Positions 23,207 to 35,199 of a stretch of DNA of 64,000 nt are shown here, in pieces. The translations under genes and the position numbers were made by a program. Within the stretch, counting starts at the first letter, position 1; each line of letters begins with the position of its first letter. Below the pieces are notes generated by a model, which had not been told where the DNA came from, made no database searches, and saw only the letters and a program-made list of their open reading frames with translations. The DNA comes from Paramacrobiotus metropolitanus (Eukaryota > Tardigrada > Eutardigrada > Parachela > Macrobiotidae), in contig NW_026570225.1 in the NCBI RefSeq assembly GCF_019649055.1, positions 2,542,001 through 2,606,000 on the forward strand, read 5' to 3'.

Positions 23207-25759
23207 TTTCAATCAGTTCCAGATGTTACTTCTTTAAACTATCGCGGTCGATGTAAGAAGGACGGAATGCATGAACTCACTGCAAAGGAGCAACAATTAA
23301 CACAACGGCAGCGCAAAACACGTATTATTAAAGCATATAGAGTATAGCTTTGACCCATGGCACTGATGCTGGTATACTTCGTATACGAGTGTTAAACCGA
23401 AGTTTTAAACTCTTTAAAGTTTTGTATTAGTACTTTTATCTTATACCGACAACTGTCACTAAACTTCGCAGGACTTGTAGTCCATAAGATGATAAGCGAA
23501 GCTCGCGCAAATAATTTTATAAGTTCTTAAATTTACAAAGATGGGTATTTGTACAATAATATCATTTCAAGCCATTAACGATTAAATTATTGCTTTTGCA
23601 AGTCACAGCATGTACTTAATTGATAACTACTTCATAAAGTAAGTAACAATCACAGGTCCGTGCTCAAACGAACCTCACAAAACAAATGGCTATAACTGAT
23701 AAGTCACGCACTTTTTTATTGATCTGGACTCTGGTGGGCCATTACGAAAATGTTGGTCCCATAATTTATGATAATTACCTAAACTTGTCGTCAAGCAGCA
23801 ACTACTTTTAAAAATTTTCAATTGGCAATACCAATGCAGCAATGGCACCACTACGGGCAACGAGAATGAACGAGAACAGAATAATATAATTTATACAGTA
23901 AATGACAAAATATATTATATACGTAACAAGAATGAGTAAATTAGAAGTAAAGTACAGTACAAAATTTTAAAATAAACAGTGCAAAGTCTGCAGACTGACT
24001 ACCTAGTGACTACAGAATAGTAAAGCTTACTGGTTAGCTTCAAACGGGAAATTTCAGTTGCGCTGCATTTTTGCAAATTCGTCGAACCGTTGAATGCTCA
24101 TTTCTAATTTTTGCAACTTAAAGCACAGCATGCTAAAGGGTTAGACAAAACAGCGGGTTTCAAATGTGCACTTTCAAAATAATAACTCAAAATGATTTCA
24201 AAGTGGAGGGCGAATCTTAACGAACTTTAACCGCACCTTTCTTCCCAAAAAAATAATCTGGACATCAGCAGAAGCATCGAAGGATTGGAAGTTTGATACG
24301 GCAGCCATGCCAGTCAAAGTTTCGCGATGATCTAAAAAAACTGAAATCCTGAACAAGTACTTGATAAAGTTCTAGACTGCAAACAAGAGAAATTCAAAAC
24401 CCAAAAATTATATAGAAAAAAGTTCTGCAGCGAATTAACGCGTTTTCCCTCGCAGCCTCGATGCCGTGACCGTCGGAGCGTCCTGTTTGATGAAGCCAAG
24501 GTGAAAAAACCGTGGTGGCGGGAACAATCGCTTGTCTACGGTCTGAACCAATCACGAGGAGGGAAATTACTCATACGGTTTATTACTTTAACTTTATTGG
24601 TCCACATTGTAGGCAAAGGGCGGGCCGTTCAGTCTAGCCACGCCTTTGCAGATGACGCAGCTGTCATGCTTTTTGAAGATGTTCGGTGCGAGTTGGGTCG
24701 AACGTGCAGCTCGGCAGCTCGCAAGTTGTGCTTTGAGTTTGTTCTTTTGAGTTTTGGTTTTATTTTTTATTGTTAGGATTTTTGAGTTCATCGAAGAATG
24801 CATACATCTTTATACCTTTTTATTCTGGATGTATCTTGACACTGAGACTTGCAACTGTAAGTTAGTAAGTAGTTATGGAAAATTATCTGTGAATATGTTG
24901 AGCATTAAAATTAAGTAATTGTGATTGAATAAGATTATAAGATTACAGTATACGTATTTTAAATTCGCTTTAAGTACAGTAATGCACTAATTGTAATGCT
25001 GATTTTATAGTGAAGTCGTTGATGTTTCTTATGTGAACCTTACAATGATTATAACAATATTTTACATATGAAAATATCGTTAACTTTGCAATCAGTACGG
25101 CAACTTCGGATGCGTTATTCGGTAATAGTGTATGCACTGCTTGGTGTTCCCATAATTTCAAAAGTCAAATACCTGAACCTGGTAGAAACGTGCCAGAGTC
25201 ATGGAAGTTTGAATGTGTAACTTTGTGGCAGATCGTTTTGGATTTTTTTGATTAGAAAGTTAAATTTTCAGTCTATAACATGCTTTCAGTTTTGTTGAAG
25301 GTTTTTTTTTGAGTTGTCAAACAAATAAACTGTAAACTCAAGCGCGATAAGCCGTGCCTGCAAAGGCACCTGCCACATCACTGACTGATGTGGAACCTCG
25401 GAATTATCCATTGTTTGTTAATTTTAAGACAATTTAGTGACAATCCGGACCAGGACTACGTATTTTTCTGGATGCTTATACATATATTCTCTTTCTCTGT
25501 TAATACTAATTTTCGCCTTCGAAATCGAAAGTTGCAGTTTGAAGCAGTTCTTTCCAAGGCTATGTAAACCGTACTTAATCCTTTTCTGTTTTACTCACTA
25601 ATCAGAAGAATTTCGCATTTAGTGTAGGCTTCAGAATTAATGTATAGAAGTTACAGGACGAGATGGAGTAAGCAGCTTAATTGATTTGCTTGAATTGTAG
25701 GTTATATTTGAATTTTCAATCAATTTGCCCCACTCATCTGGTCTGGATCGTTGTTATCC
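23207..25759. other. 2.5-kb divergent intergenic region, no gene recognised
   Basis: RAD21 (minus) and the BFR1-like gene (plus) diverge from here, so both promoters lie in it. Most is AT-rich. A GC-richer island at about 24430-24720 holds a 91-residue plus-strand frame with no recognisable domain and no clear splice sites. I record the island but do not call a gene. Confidence 0.4.
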
Positions 25760-28700
25760 ATGATGGCCGGGTGGAATCGACCAACTAGGCGGCGGTCAGG
25801 AGATGGAGGTCGGATGTCCAACGCTAGCAGCAGCAGCAACTTGGCTGTTACTCCTGAAGGTAGGTTTTTGTCTGTTATGGTTTTACCAGATTTTTATGAA
25901 TGTGGAACGTATTAAGCGTTCGGAAATGCGAGCTCGTACAATGGAAACAGAAGTACGTATGTTAAGCATGGCTTATGGTGTTTTCTGCTGCAGTGCCGCG
26001 AAAGCCTCATCCGCCAAATAAAAAGCAACATGAAGCGGACTTACAAGACATCCAGGATAAAATTACTGCTAAAGAGCAGGAAATGGTAAGCATAGTATAT
26101 CATTCATATTTGGCCTGCAATAGGCAAATGTAGCCTAATATTAGACTCGTTAACGGAATAAACAACTATGGGACGGTGTAGCAAGATTTCGTTAATTTTT
26201 CTTGTCAGTGTGAACATTTTTTTACTCCATTCACCGTCACGAATTTTTTGGGTCCGAGATTATTAGCCAATAATTGTTTTCATTTGTGAGTTTACATCTG
26301 GGCTCGAATTGCATCAGCCAACACATTTACAGTGGTAAAGTCGTAAAGACTAAAGATGGACTCTGCAGATTAGGGAACGAATAATTCACATGGCGTTATC
26401 TGGCGCCAGCTTAACGAATTCTGATTTTTGCTTGGTAGCACACAGTAAAAACTTAACACGTTTTTGTGTCATTGTTTTATCAGCGGGATCGTTTTTTACA
26501 ACATGAATGCAGTTTCTTGTGCAGTAATGGGATGATTAAGCGTATGAATAAAGTTCAGCGTTTATTTTTAGTGGCATGGATGAGTCGCTTCCGGTGTCTG
26601 GTTGTATTGGTGTTTTGTTAGAATACCTACAGCAGTACACCGTAATATTGTCGTGATTCTTTAAGTGAAAATTTGTAATTTTTCACCGGTGTTGTTGTTA
26701 TCTCCTTGAAATTTTATTTCACACCAGAGAAGATCGTTATTTGTCGCGTTCTTACATTACGTGTTTGTTTTGATTAGGTGGCCATTAATCGTCAGTTTGA
26801 GACTGACGTAGCCGCTACTGCCGATCGCCGGGCTGAGATTTCCGCGAAAATACAGGCGGCTCATGACCGTCTCCGTATTGCCTCCGACAATCTTCGTCTG
26901 CGCCAAGATGAACTTGCGAAGAAGGTATGTGAGCTTACGCGGTTGTGTTGATCTCTCTGTCTCTTGGTTTTGTTTTTGGAATGTGTTTTTGGGGTCAGTG
27001 TGCAAAAGTGGGCCAGAGTCAGTGACAATATCCGGGTAGCCTGGGTTGTAGTGTACGAGTGGTGTGTGAAGCCGGCAGAAAGGTAGTACGGTAGACAGAA
27101 AGGGTGGGGCAGGCCGTTTATCTTATTGCGTCGACCGGTTAGAAAATGTGGTTTGATGCCAAACGTAATCCCATTCACTTTCTAGTCGCCACGGCCCTTC
27201 TGAGTCATTTTAGTGTGGAGATTTTTTTGATTGATGGGTGAGAGATTATCATTATCCATCAGATATTAGGAAGCCATGCTGAATGGAATACTTACCATTA
27301 ATACGTTAATGACTGATAAAAACGAAAACACACAGAATCGCAGATATAAACCGCTTTTATGATCAATTTACGACAGATTTAACCCTTTAAGAAGAAAGCC
27401 TTTTACAAAGTATATATTTTTATATCAGATGAGAAAGCTTTGACGATGCATACGTACATACAGTGAGACCTATGAAGCCATCGAAGTACTCAATTAATTG
27501 CATGTTATTTGCTGAAATTGCGTAGGATATGGAGATTAATACCGCACGAGCAAAGCTGACTTACCGTAACGAAGCGGTGATTGACAGCACCATCAACAGA
27601 CTGGAGCATGAGCGCAGCACAAAACATTTCAGCTTGCCGGAAGAACAAAAGATCATCAACGAAATCAACAGGTTAAGACGTTCCAAAAACGAGCTCAGGT
27701 GTGTTTCTCCTACAGTACGTACCATGTGCGTGTCGCTTATTTTATTAATTTCCGATCTTTTATTTCAGAAAATTCAACGCTTTACGTAATGAGAAGGAAA
27801 TTATGGAAAACTCATTATCCGGACTACGGAAAACTCGAGCGGTGCGCAATCAAACGTCCACTATTTGCTTACTTTTAAAGTTCCTGTTGAATTTTTATAA
27901 GTTATTTGTTCTGTACCACAGGATGCGCTCCAGGAGAAGCACAATGTGCAAGCGGAAGATCGCATGTACCGTGAACGAGAGGAGAAACACCAAATGCATT
28001 TGAACGAGTTGTTTGGTGGGATGCGGTCTCTGAATAAGCAGCGCTCACGGTTAGTGAAGGAACACAATCAGCGCACTGTTGAATGGGAGGAGCATTTAAC
28101 TGCCACCCGGCGCCAGAAACAACAACATTTCGAGCTGCAGTTACGAAGCCGTCCAGCTGATCTGCCGTACGTTTTTTTTTCACTGTTGAAAACGTATTGA
28201 ATTGTCACTTGCATGATAACATAATATATAGTATATACATATATTTTCACGATCGAAGAAATATTATAGCAAAAAGCGCGTGGAATCGCCATTTTGAAAA
28301 CCGCTTTGCAAAATATTAAAAGTTGTATGCGCTGACGTATGCATTCATATCAGTCAGTATCAATAAATTTAATTCTGGTTAAAGCTGTATAGTCTAGAAA
28401 TATCACGGTGTATTTGCGTAATTGCAGGTACGATAGCACCCCCAGGGATCCTTTGGCTGGTCTAAAACAGATCGTGAACAATCTGTTAGCCTACATACAT
28501 ACCCTGGCCAAGCAGGATGATGCAAATGGCCCGGCCACCACCACACAGTCACTGGATAATCCACCCACTCAGGATGCACTGGCTGTGCCGGTGAACCGTC
28601 CTTCTACGCCGCCTCCAGCCTCATCGTCGTCGCTGTTCGAAGAGACACCAGGATATTTCTTGCCGAAGAAGTATTCTGACTCAATGGTGACGCAGAAGAT

Positions 28701-30267
28701 TGTCGGTCGCGGGAAGAAGGAGAAAAAGAAGGTGCGAGATCGTTATCGATTTTTGCTTTTTTTCCCGGTGGCCTGATGTCGTAGTGACGCAGTTGGAATG
28801 ACATTATTATGTTTGCAGCATAAACCGATTACTCATAATGCGACGGTTGTGGCTCAGTTTATGAAGTTGGACATTTCACTGCCGGCTACTTTTGCCGATC
28901 TTCCCGATACTTTAGAGAAGCTAAAGGCTAAGAAAGTTCGTATAAGAATACGATTCATATTTTATTTTAACGTTTAGCGCGAAAGAATCGGAGTTTTACT
29001 GTTATTCGAGTTTACTGTTTATACGAGTTTTACTGTTTACTGTTTTTTCTCGTATATAAATTCAGTGATTTGTGAACTGAATAAGTTTTTGGTGATTTGC
29101 TGTTATTGTGCTGAGAAATTGTACTGATGTACCTAGATTACATAGTATGTAGTATTGCTTAAATGTGTAATAACCGAGCGTATGATACTTACGTAATAAT
29201 TTTTGCAGTTGTTGCTGGATCAGCAGGCTCAAGTCGGCTCAGATTCGGCTACTCCAAAAGCATCTCCATCAGAAGAATTCGCTTCACCTATGCCGGCCAT
29301 GGGTACGGAAGATGAAATGTCGCCAGCTGAAGAGGCTCGGATATTACCTCGGATGGACCGTCTTCCATCCATCACATTATCAGGCGATGGTAACGAATCA
29401 GTGGTGTTGCTGGATAATTTTGCTGCATTGAAATTAGCGGCAAACCACGATGATCCCATTACTTTGAGCCATTTAGAGGAAGTTAATGCTGGAGGTAGTG
29501 GGGATCCCAATCAAGACATGCTGCGCTCGGATGGTAGGTTGCAAAAATGCTGTTATGTACAGAGTGACTACGGTATTTTGAAACTAAGTACATGCATCGC
29601 TTCCTTTTTGGAGAAATAACATAACCTAAATAAGATCATACTGCCATAATTTTTTGTAAGTAATATCCAGTGATTAAGCAGGAAGTTCTGTGAACGGCGG
29701 TGCTTTAACTGAAATCGGAAATCAATTGTAAATTTATTTTTGTCGCTTGTAGATACAGCTTCAACTGCAGCATCCACCATATCAATGGCCGAACCAATGG
29801 ATCATGTTACCGATTCCGAGTCGATCTTGGATGACGGAGAACAGCGTTCTGATTCGGGTATTGGTCGCTACGCCGGTCTGAATCCGTTCGATCACCACAG
29901 GGGTAGCGACACACCCGACGGAAGTACACTTCGCAGCTATATTCGATCGGAGTCAATTTCCGAAGAAGAGCCGTCTGAGGAGACGGCTGAGAACAGCGGC
30001 GAGGAGACCCATGATAATCCATCAGTGCTTTCCAACAGTTCATGTGATAAGAAAATTGAGAGTCCGCCCATCTCACCGGATACGATGCGATTAAATGTTA
30101 ACAACAACGGGAATGGAAGAGTGCCTGCGATGCTTGTTGGCGGAGGGGATTGTGAGCGCCCCAAAGAGAGCGCCATTGATACGCAGGGAGTGTACCCGGA
30201 GACGCCACCCATCGACGACCTGTTGTCCAAACGTCCCATCTTCCCGAGTCGAAGCATTGCGGAATGA
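25760..30267 (+). CDS. BFR1: BFR1-like coiled-coil protein with long acidic tail
   Basis: It is homologous to yeast Bfr1, an mRNP- and ER-associated coiled-coil protein linked to ploidy and secretion. Ten exons join in frame (25760-25859, 25994-26085, 26778-26924, 27526-27698, 27769-27841, 27922-28166, 28428-28731, 28819-28935, 29209-29533, 29753-30267), giving 696 residues. Residues about 40-275 are nearly continuous coiled coil rich in Lys, Arg, Glu and Gln (LPEEQKIINEINRLRRSKNE). A conserved block follows (GRGKKEKKKHKPITHNATVV, then FMKLDISLPATFADLP and a leucine/lysine helix), which matches the Bfr1 C-terminal region in order and spacing. The last two exons add about 280 residues of Ser/Glu/Pro-rich, probably disordered sequence absent from yeast Bfr1. 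The start is the first of two adjacent ATGs. Confidence 0.8.
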
Positions 30268-31525
30268 TATTTGATGATGGTGGTATTTTTGAAGATTGGC
30301 TTTTTATATCTCCCGCATTCGTGACGTTTCCCCAAGGATTTCCATTCTGACCATTTCATTTCAGCTTTTGTTCGATGCCGCTTTACTGAATGAAGGTCCG
30401 TTTGGGACCGGTTGTCCATTTTTTGGGATTGTAATTTGGTGGTTGGGCGAATATTACAGTAAATTAATTATATTGTTCAGATGTTAAGGTCAGATGACCG
30501 TTACGTTGTGGTCAGATGTTTTTGTTAACTACGATAAAGTTCCCTTTCACAGAATGCCTTATTTAGATGTTGACCTGGTAATTGTAACATCGGCTTGAGT
30601 ACAACTTTGTACTTGGTTTTATTTATTACGTTTGGATTTTATATGTGCGAATGACCGTGTATTTGCAACAAAATTTGCGATGACGAATTTTTTGGTTGGG
30701 AATGAAAACATTTTAAAAGATAATATGTTAAGACAGCAGAAATGTAGGATGAAAAGCCATAAATCAGTTCGGAAGGAATCAAGCCCTCATGGCTTTTTGA
30801 TTTTTAAACACAAGAAAAGGCTCCCTTTGTAAGAGATGTTTCTGCATAAGGAAGTACTTGCACATACGGAAGTTTCGGAGCATGATGAGCGCATTGGTTT
30901 CTGGCACCCTAGTTCTAGCCATCATGTACTTGTTCGGCCAGGACCGAGCAAAAATTTTTTTACTGTATTCGGCAAAAGTAGATTGTAATATTGCAGAAAA
31001 AAATTGATTGCAAAAAATTTATACTGTAATTCGGCAAAATTGTCCAATCAATAGCCTTACGCAATGCATCGTAATCTGTGTTCAGCAAAATTAATTTATA
31101 ACTACGATATTACAGTATCTCGTATTACAGTATCTCATTGGTCCACAAGCAGAAGGTTTGCAATCACAACGAGATACTCTCTGGCATTTAAACCAAATTT
31201 GTTGACGGTGCAGAGTAATTTGCAGATAGTTTTTTTTATCTGCATGTTTTGTACGAGTATAAAATATCCAGGGCTGAGAAAGCGGGAAGAAACGAATAAG
31301 AATTATCGTCACGCTAAAAACAGCAAGCCAGCTTCTAGATTTCGTATGAGTTCCGTAAATAATTCACAGTGCTTCGGTTCACGTGCGTACGAACAGAAAC
31401 GTAAAATTTTGCATACGGGACAACTTATTTTAAAATATTTTTAAATTAACAGTTAGCAAAGAAACGCCCCTTATATTTACGTGAGGGCGTTTCACCACCG
31501 CAGCATATCCGTATCGAGAAGGTCA
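30268..31525. other. Intergenic between two converging genes
   Basis: This contains the 3' flank of the BFR1-like gene and of DUF2807 copy 2. It is AT-rich, with a local direct repeat of ATTACAGTATCTC (about 31108-31136). No supported exon or RNA gene is visible. Confidence 0.4.
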
Positions 31526-32569
31526 CTAATTACTGAACTCTTCGTGTCCAGTTTGCAGCAGCCTTAATGTCTTTTCCAGCGCATCAATCGCGGCGGCCGT
31601 ATCATCAAACTGCAACGCTCCCACGGCAAATTTCATATTTTTCTGCGCCCGGGCAATATCATCTGCCGTTAACTTGACCTTCGCCGCGGGACTGGCGTTC
31701 TTTACCGTCTTCCGATCCACACAATCGGGCAGTCGTGCCGTCGTGGCTTTGGTCGTGGGCGGTCGGGTCGTGGGTGGCTTCTCGGTCGGGTACGTGTGCC
31801 GGTATGCACTGGCGTTGGCGTTGTCGATCTTGGCACGACCATAGGCGTCTTTCGTGGCTACGCCCAGTCCCGTGGTATTGGCCACCCCCTGGTCGTACAC
31901 GGCGACTTGGATTTGCTGTTTGGAATTGAATTCGCCGCGGCCATACCCGCGAATGGTCCCGGTCACAATCCCACCGTGCAGTTTCGACCCGTAAAACACC
32001 GCGTCCTGACTGATCTCCACGGTCTCCACATCGGCAATGCCGCTGGCGTTGAATTTACTGTTCCCGTACAGTACCGCTTGGAAGACCGTGGCACGGAAAT
32101 CACTCCTAATCGTCGCCCTATCCGTCATCCGCACCTGGAACGTGACGGTGTCCACATCCACGGCCACCGAGGAATTCTCATTGGCCAGGATACGGAAGCT
32201 GCCGGTTGCCACGCGTTTGGTCACGCTGGCGCGTGTCACGCCGCCGGTGTTGAAATTGTCGATGGACGGTGTAAGAGCGGTGATTTTGATCAAGGGGCCT
32301 TTGTAGTTGGCCGTCGTCTCACCGGTTAGACGGATTTTCAGGGTTTTGTACCGGTCGATGGTGGTGTTGAGAGATTTCAGAATCTGACTGTCGCCTTCGA
32401 TTTTCAGGGAGGATTTGTTGGCCAAACTGACGCTGATATCGAAGGGACCGTATGCATTGATGCCGGTAAACTCCTCCAAATTGCGTGTTTCTGAAGCCGC
32501 TCCGACGCATTTTGTACCGTATATTCCAATTAGGGCTAAAGTGAATAGCCCACAAAATAAGGAAGGCAT
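31526..32569 (-). CDS. Secreted DUF2807-like protein fused to a VTA1-like C-terminal helix pair, copy 2
   Basis: A single uninterrupted frame of 347 residues, unlike its spliced relatives. Residues 1-24 are a signal peptide (MPSLFCGLFTLALIGIYGTK start). Residues about 30-255 form a beta-rich body opening with FTGINAYGPFDISVSLANKS and KTLKIRL, the same layout as copies 1 and 3. A Thr/Pro-rich linker (about 259-280) then leads to a Cys/Lys-rich connector. The last 48 residues (31672-31529) are helical: DDIARAQKNMKFAVGALQFD, then a second amphipathic helix ending in LRLLQTG. This closely resembles the C-terminal domain of VTA1/LIP5, which dimerises and binds Vps4 in the ESCRT pathway. A VTA1-type cytosolic module on a secreted protein is unexpected. 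The coding frame is clean and GC-rich compared with its flanks. Confidence 0.75.
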   Translation of the reverse strand: MPSLFCGLFTLALIGIYGTKCVGAASETRNLEEFTGINAYGPFDISVSLANKSSLKIEGDSQILKSLNTTIDRYKTLKIRLTGETTANYKGPLIKITALTPSIDNFNTGGVTRASVTKRVATGSFRILANENSSVAVDVDTVTFQVRMTDRATIRSDFRATVFQAVLYGNSKFNASGIADVETVEISQDAVFYGSKLHGGIVTGTIRGYGRGEFNSKQQIQVAVYDQGVANTTGLGVATKDAYGRAKIDNANASAYRHTYPTEKPPTTRPPTTKATTARLPDCVDRKTVKNASPAAKVKLTADDIARAQKNMKFAVGALQFDDTAAAIDALEKTLRLLQTGHEEFSN

Positions 32570-33983
32570 TTTGCTGAGGCAACAAATCGTACAGAGATCT
32601 AGAGACTGTTTCTGCGGTTACAGATACCGATGCTTATTTCTCTGATGCACTAGTGATTTTGAATTTTTATGAGTGAACTTGTCTAAAAGTTATCGCAGCT
32701 GCGTTGGATACTGACTGTTACTGGCGTTAGTTTAGACAGGAGAAGAAAAAAGAAAACATAGTTACTGGGGTTGGCGTTACCATTTAACTGAACGTAGCTG
32801 GAAGCAAATAATATTCTGTAATGGATGTATGCGTTTGTAACGATTACGCATTTACAAGTTTTTAATTTTGTGCGAAGTTGTACATGTTATGTTAGACAAG
32901 TAACTCGCAGCTCGTATCAACTATTATGAGTGTAAATTTTGAATAAATATCCGGATCGACTGCGAAGATTCAGGTCGCCGTACAACGAATAATAATAAGT
33001 TTGGTGCTTACGATTAACTGGACAATTTGCGAAACCTGTTTGAGACGGAAAGGGCACCTTGAACACATGGCTTCCGGTGATGAACCATCTACGACTTACT
33101 CGTACAGTCGTACTTTAATTAGTTTTGTTATGCAACCAAATTTTTGTATGCAGAATACCTCTGTGATTAAACCGGGAAAAGATAGCTATAAACAGCTATG
33201 AAAATAATATCAGGTATAAAAATAATATTATATATATACAGCTACAAGCTATATCTATATATATACATACAGCTATAAAAATAATGTTAATAATTATACA
33301 AGTAGCTTACACATCTGTACGGGCTGTACTTACTTCTGACCGAAAAAAACTATTTCCTGCAGGCCGCAAAACAAATTAAACTACGTATTTTATTACTTAA
33401 CAGTTACATGTAAATATATTTATATTCTGGACGATGTAATACTTTGCAACGCATATGTTTGCATCACAGGTTAACAATTATCTGATACTTGACAGTGACA
33501 GCAAATGCTAATCGGCATGCATAATGAGGAAGGCTGGTCACTCCACTAATCAAATATTTTGTCATCAACCACCTGCATTTGCAAAAATACGGTGCCTACG
33601 GTTTTACCGAGTAATTAATCAAAACGCGAAACAACTAAACACCCGCCCAAACAGCCAAAACGTGTTATTATATAATTGTTTTCTAACAAGTGCAAGCAAC
33701 CAGTGCCTCGAAGAATTGCGATACCAGCTAGCAGCACCGTAGGCAATTATTTGAACACGGAGAATGCTAAACCGCAAACGTTCGAAGCACAACAATGTCG
33801 AGTGTTTCGTTCTCTCGAATTTTTGAGACCGGATACTAGCTTATGGTTAGCTGTGCTGCTTATTATTATTATTATTATTATTATCGTTATCAAAGAATTA
33901 AGTACTTGTTAAAAAGCGATACATTTACATCCGAATTTGAAATAGAACATTACATTTTCCTTTACCGCTTCCACTGGTTTACA
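32570..33983. other. Divergent intergenic region between DUF2807 copies 2 and 3
   Basis: The two family members are transcribed away from each other, so this 1.4-kb stretch carries both promoters. It holds AT-rich repeated phrases with AGCTAT and ATAAAAATAAT (33185-33290) and an (ATT)n microsatellite at about 33861-33888, just upstream of copy 3. No coding exon is supported. Confidence 0.45.
33861..33888. repeat. (ATT)n microsatellite
   Basis: About nine consecutive ATT units lie roughly 95 bases upstream of the start of DUF2807 copy 3. In the plus-strand frame they read as a run of Tyr, which makes an artificial extension of the downstream reading frame. Confidence 0.85.
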
Positions 33984-34977
33984 ATGTGGAAATTAAACAT
34001 TTTAGTTCTAGCTTGTATTTGTGGCTATTTGTCGGACGTGTGCAATGGAGCACAGAAAACTGTGCACCGGAAGCTAAAGAAGACCTTCTCGGGTGTTTTG
34101 GTGGATGGTCCGTTCGTGGTCACGGTGGTCTTCGGTGAAGAGGAAGAAGTGATGCTGTCTGGCCAGGACACTGTCATCCAGTCTGTGCAGACGCGCGTCA
34201 GTCCCGAAGGCACGTTGACAATTCGTTTCAAGCCGGACACCAACATCAATGACCCGGGCAACATCCAGATCCAAGTTACGGCCAAGGCGGTCACCAGTCT
34301 CGTAGCGTCCAGTAATTCCCAGCTGATAACGCAATCAGACTTCACCGCCAAAAATAACTTAGCCGTGGCTAGTTACGGCTCATCGCAAATTATTATGCAA
34401 GGTATTGTCGATCGAAGGTTTGCTTTGCCGGGTCCGTTATCTGTTCTGTTTCCATCCGGAATTTGTTCAGTTCTGCCAAATGTTGTCGCTATTACTTATT
34501 TTCGCAATTTTCTTGTTTTTTCAAAAAAACCCACCAACCATTTGTTCGAAATTGTTTTACTTGGAATCAAAATGATATGTACAAAGATTTTTTCCAGCAT
34601 TTTTGTCATTTTTGGTTTCAGGAACGGTAACAACCAGTTCATTTAGCGCGGTTGTTTCAACTTCCTCCAGTCTGGTGGCAGCTGTAGCAGTTGAAACAGC
34701 CAATGTCGTGGCCAGTGGGACCAGCGGAGTGACCTTGACTGGGACCGCGGACAATGCCAACATCGCCATTTCCGACAGTTCCCAGTTTCACGGCGGTCAG
34801 TTGGTCGTTCAGTTTCTGAGTGCCAGTGTTTCGGGCAAAGCCAAGGCGGAATTAAACAGCATGAAGGAGCTGAAGGTGTCGGTAAGTCAGAGCGGGATGG
34901 CCATTACCAGCGGCTCGGCTAAGGTGGTCAAGGAAATCAAGGATAAAGGGACCATTCTGCATCAAGATCTGGCTTAA
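33984..34977 (+). CDS. Secreted DUF2807/GIN-like beta protein, copy 3
   Basis: Two exons (33984-34401 and 34622-34977) give about 257 residues. A signal peptide (MWKLNILVLACICGYLSD, cleaved near CNGA) precedes a body opening with FSGVLVDGPFVVTVVFG and PEGTLTIRF, as in copy 1. The C-terminal half (FSAVVSTSSSLVAAVAVE, ADNANIAISDSSQFHGG, LKVSVSQSGMAITSG) aligns by eye with copy 1 along its whole length. The intron falls near the middle, not at the copy 1 position, so introns were gained or lost after duplication. Copies 2 and 3 are head to head, 1.4 kb apart. No transmembrane segment follows the signal peptide. The biochemical role of the family is unknown. Confidence 0.77.
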
Positions 34978-35199
34978 TGGTTGAAAAGTGTACTGGTTCC
35001 GATAACAGTTGACTTGTTTTTAAATTTAAAAGTTCTGCACAAAAAACGTTGTCGTTAACAACGGGAAAAATATGGAGAATTTATGTGTAAACTGGGTAGG
35101 CACTCGCTAGAAAGTATAAAAGAAACAGGAAATAATAACAGAGGCACTTCCCGCACTAAGAAGCGTAAATGTCACGTATGCAGTGCTTTCAAGCGGACG

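Noticed and set aside
24430-24780. GC-richer island with a 91-codon frame
   Set aside because: No recognisable domain or splice structure. It could equally be a promoter island of the divergent genes.
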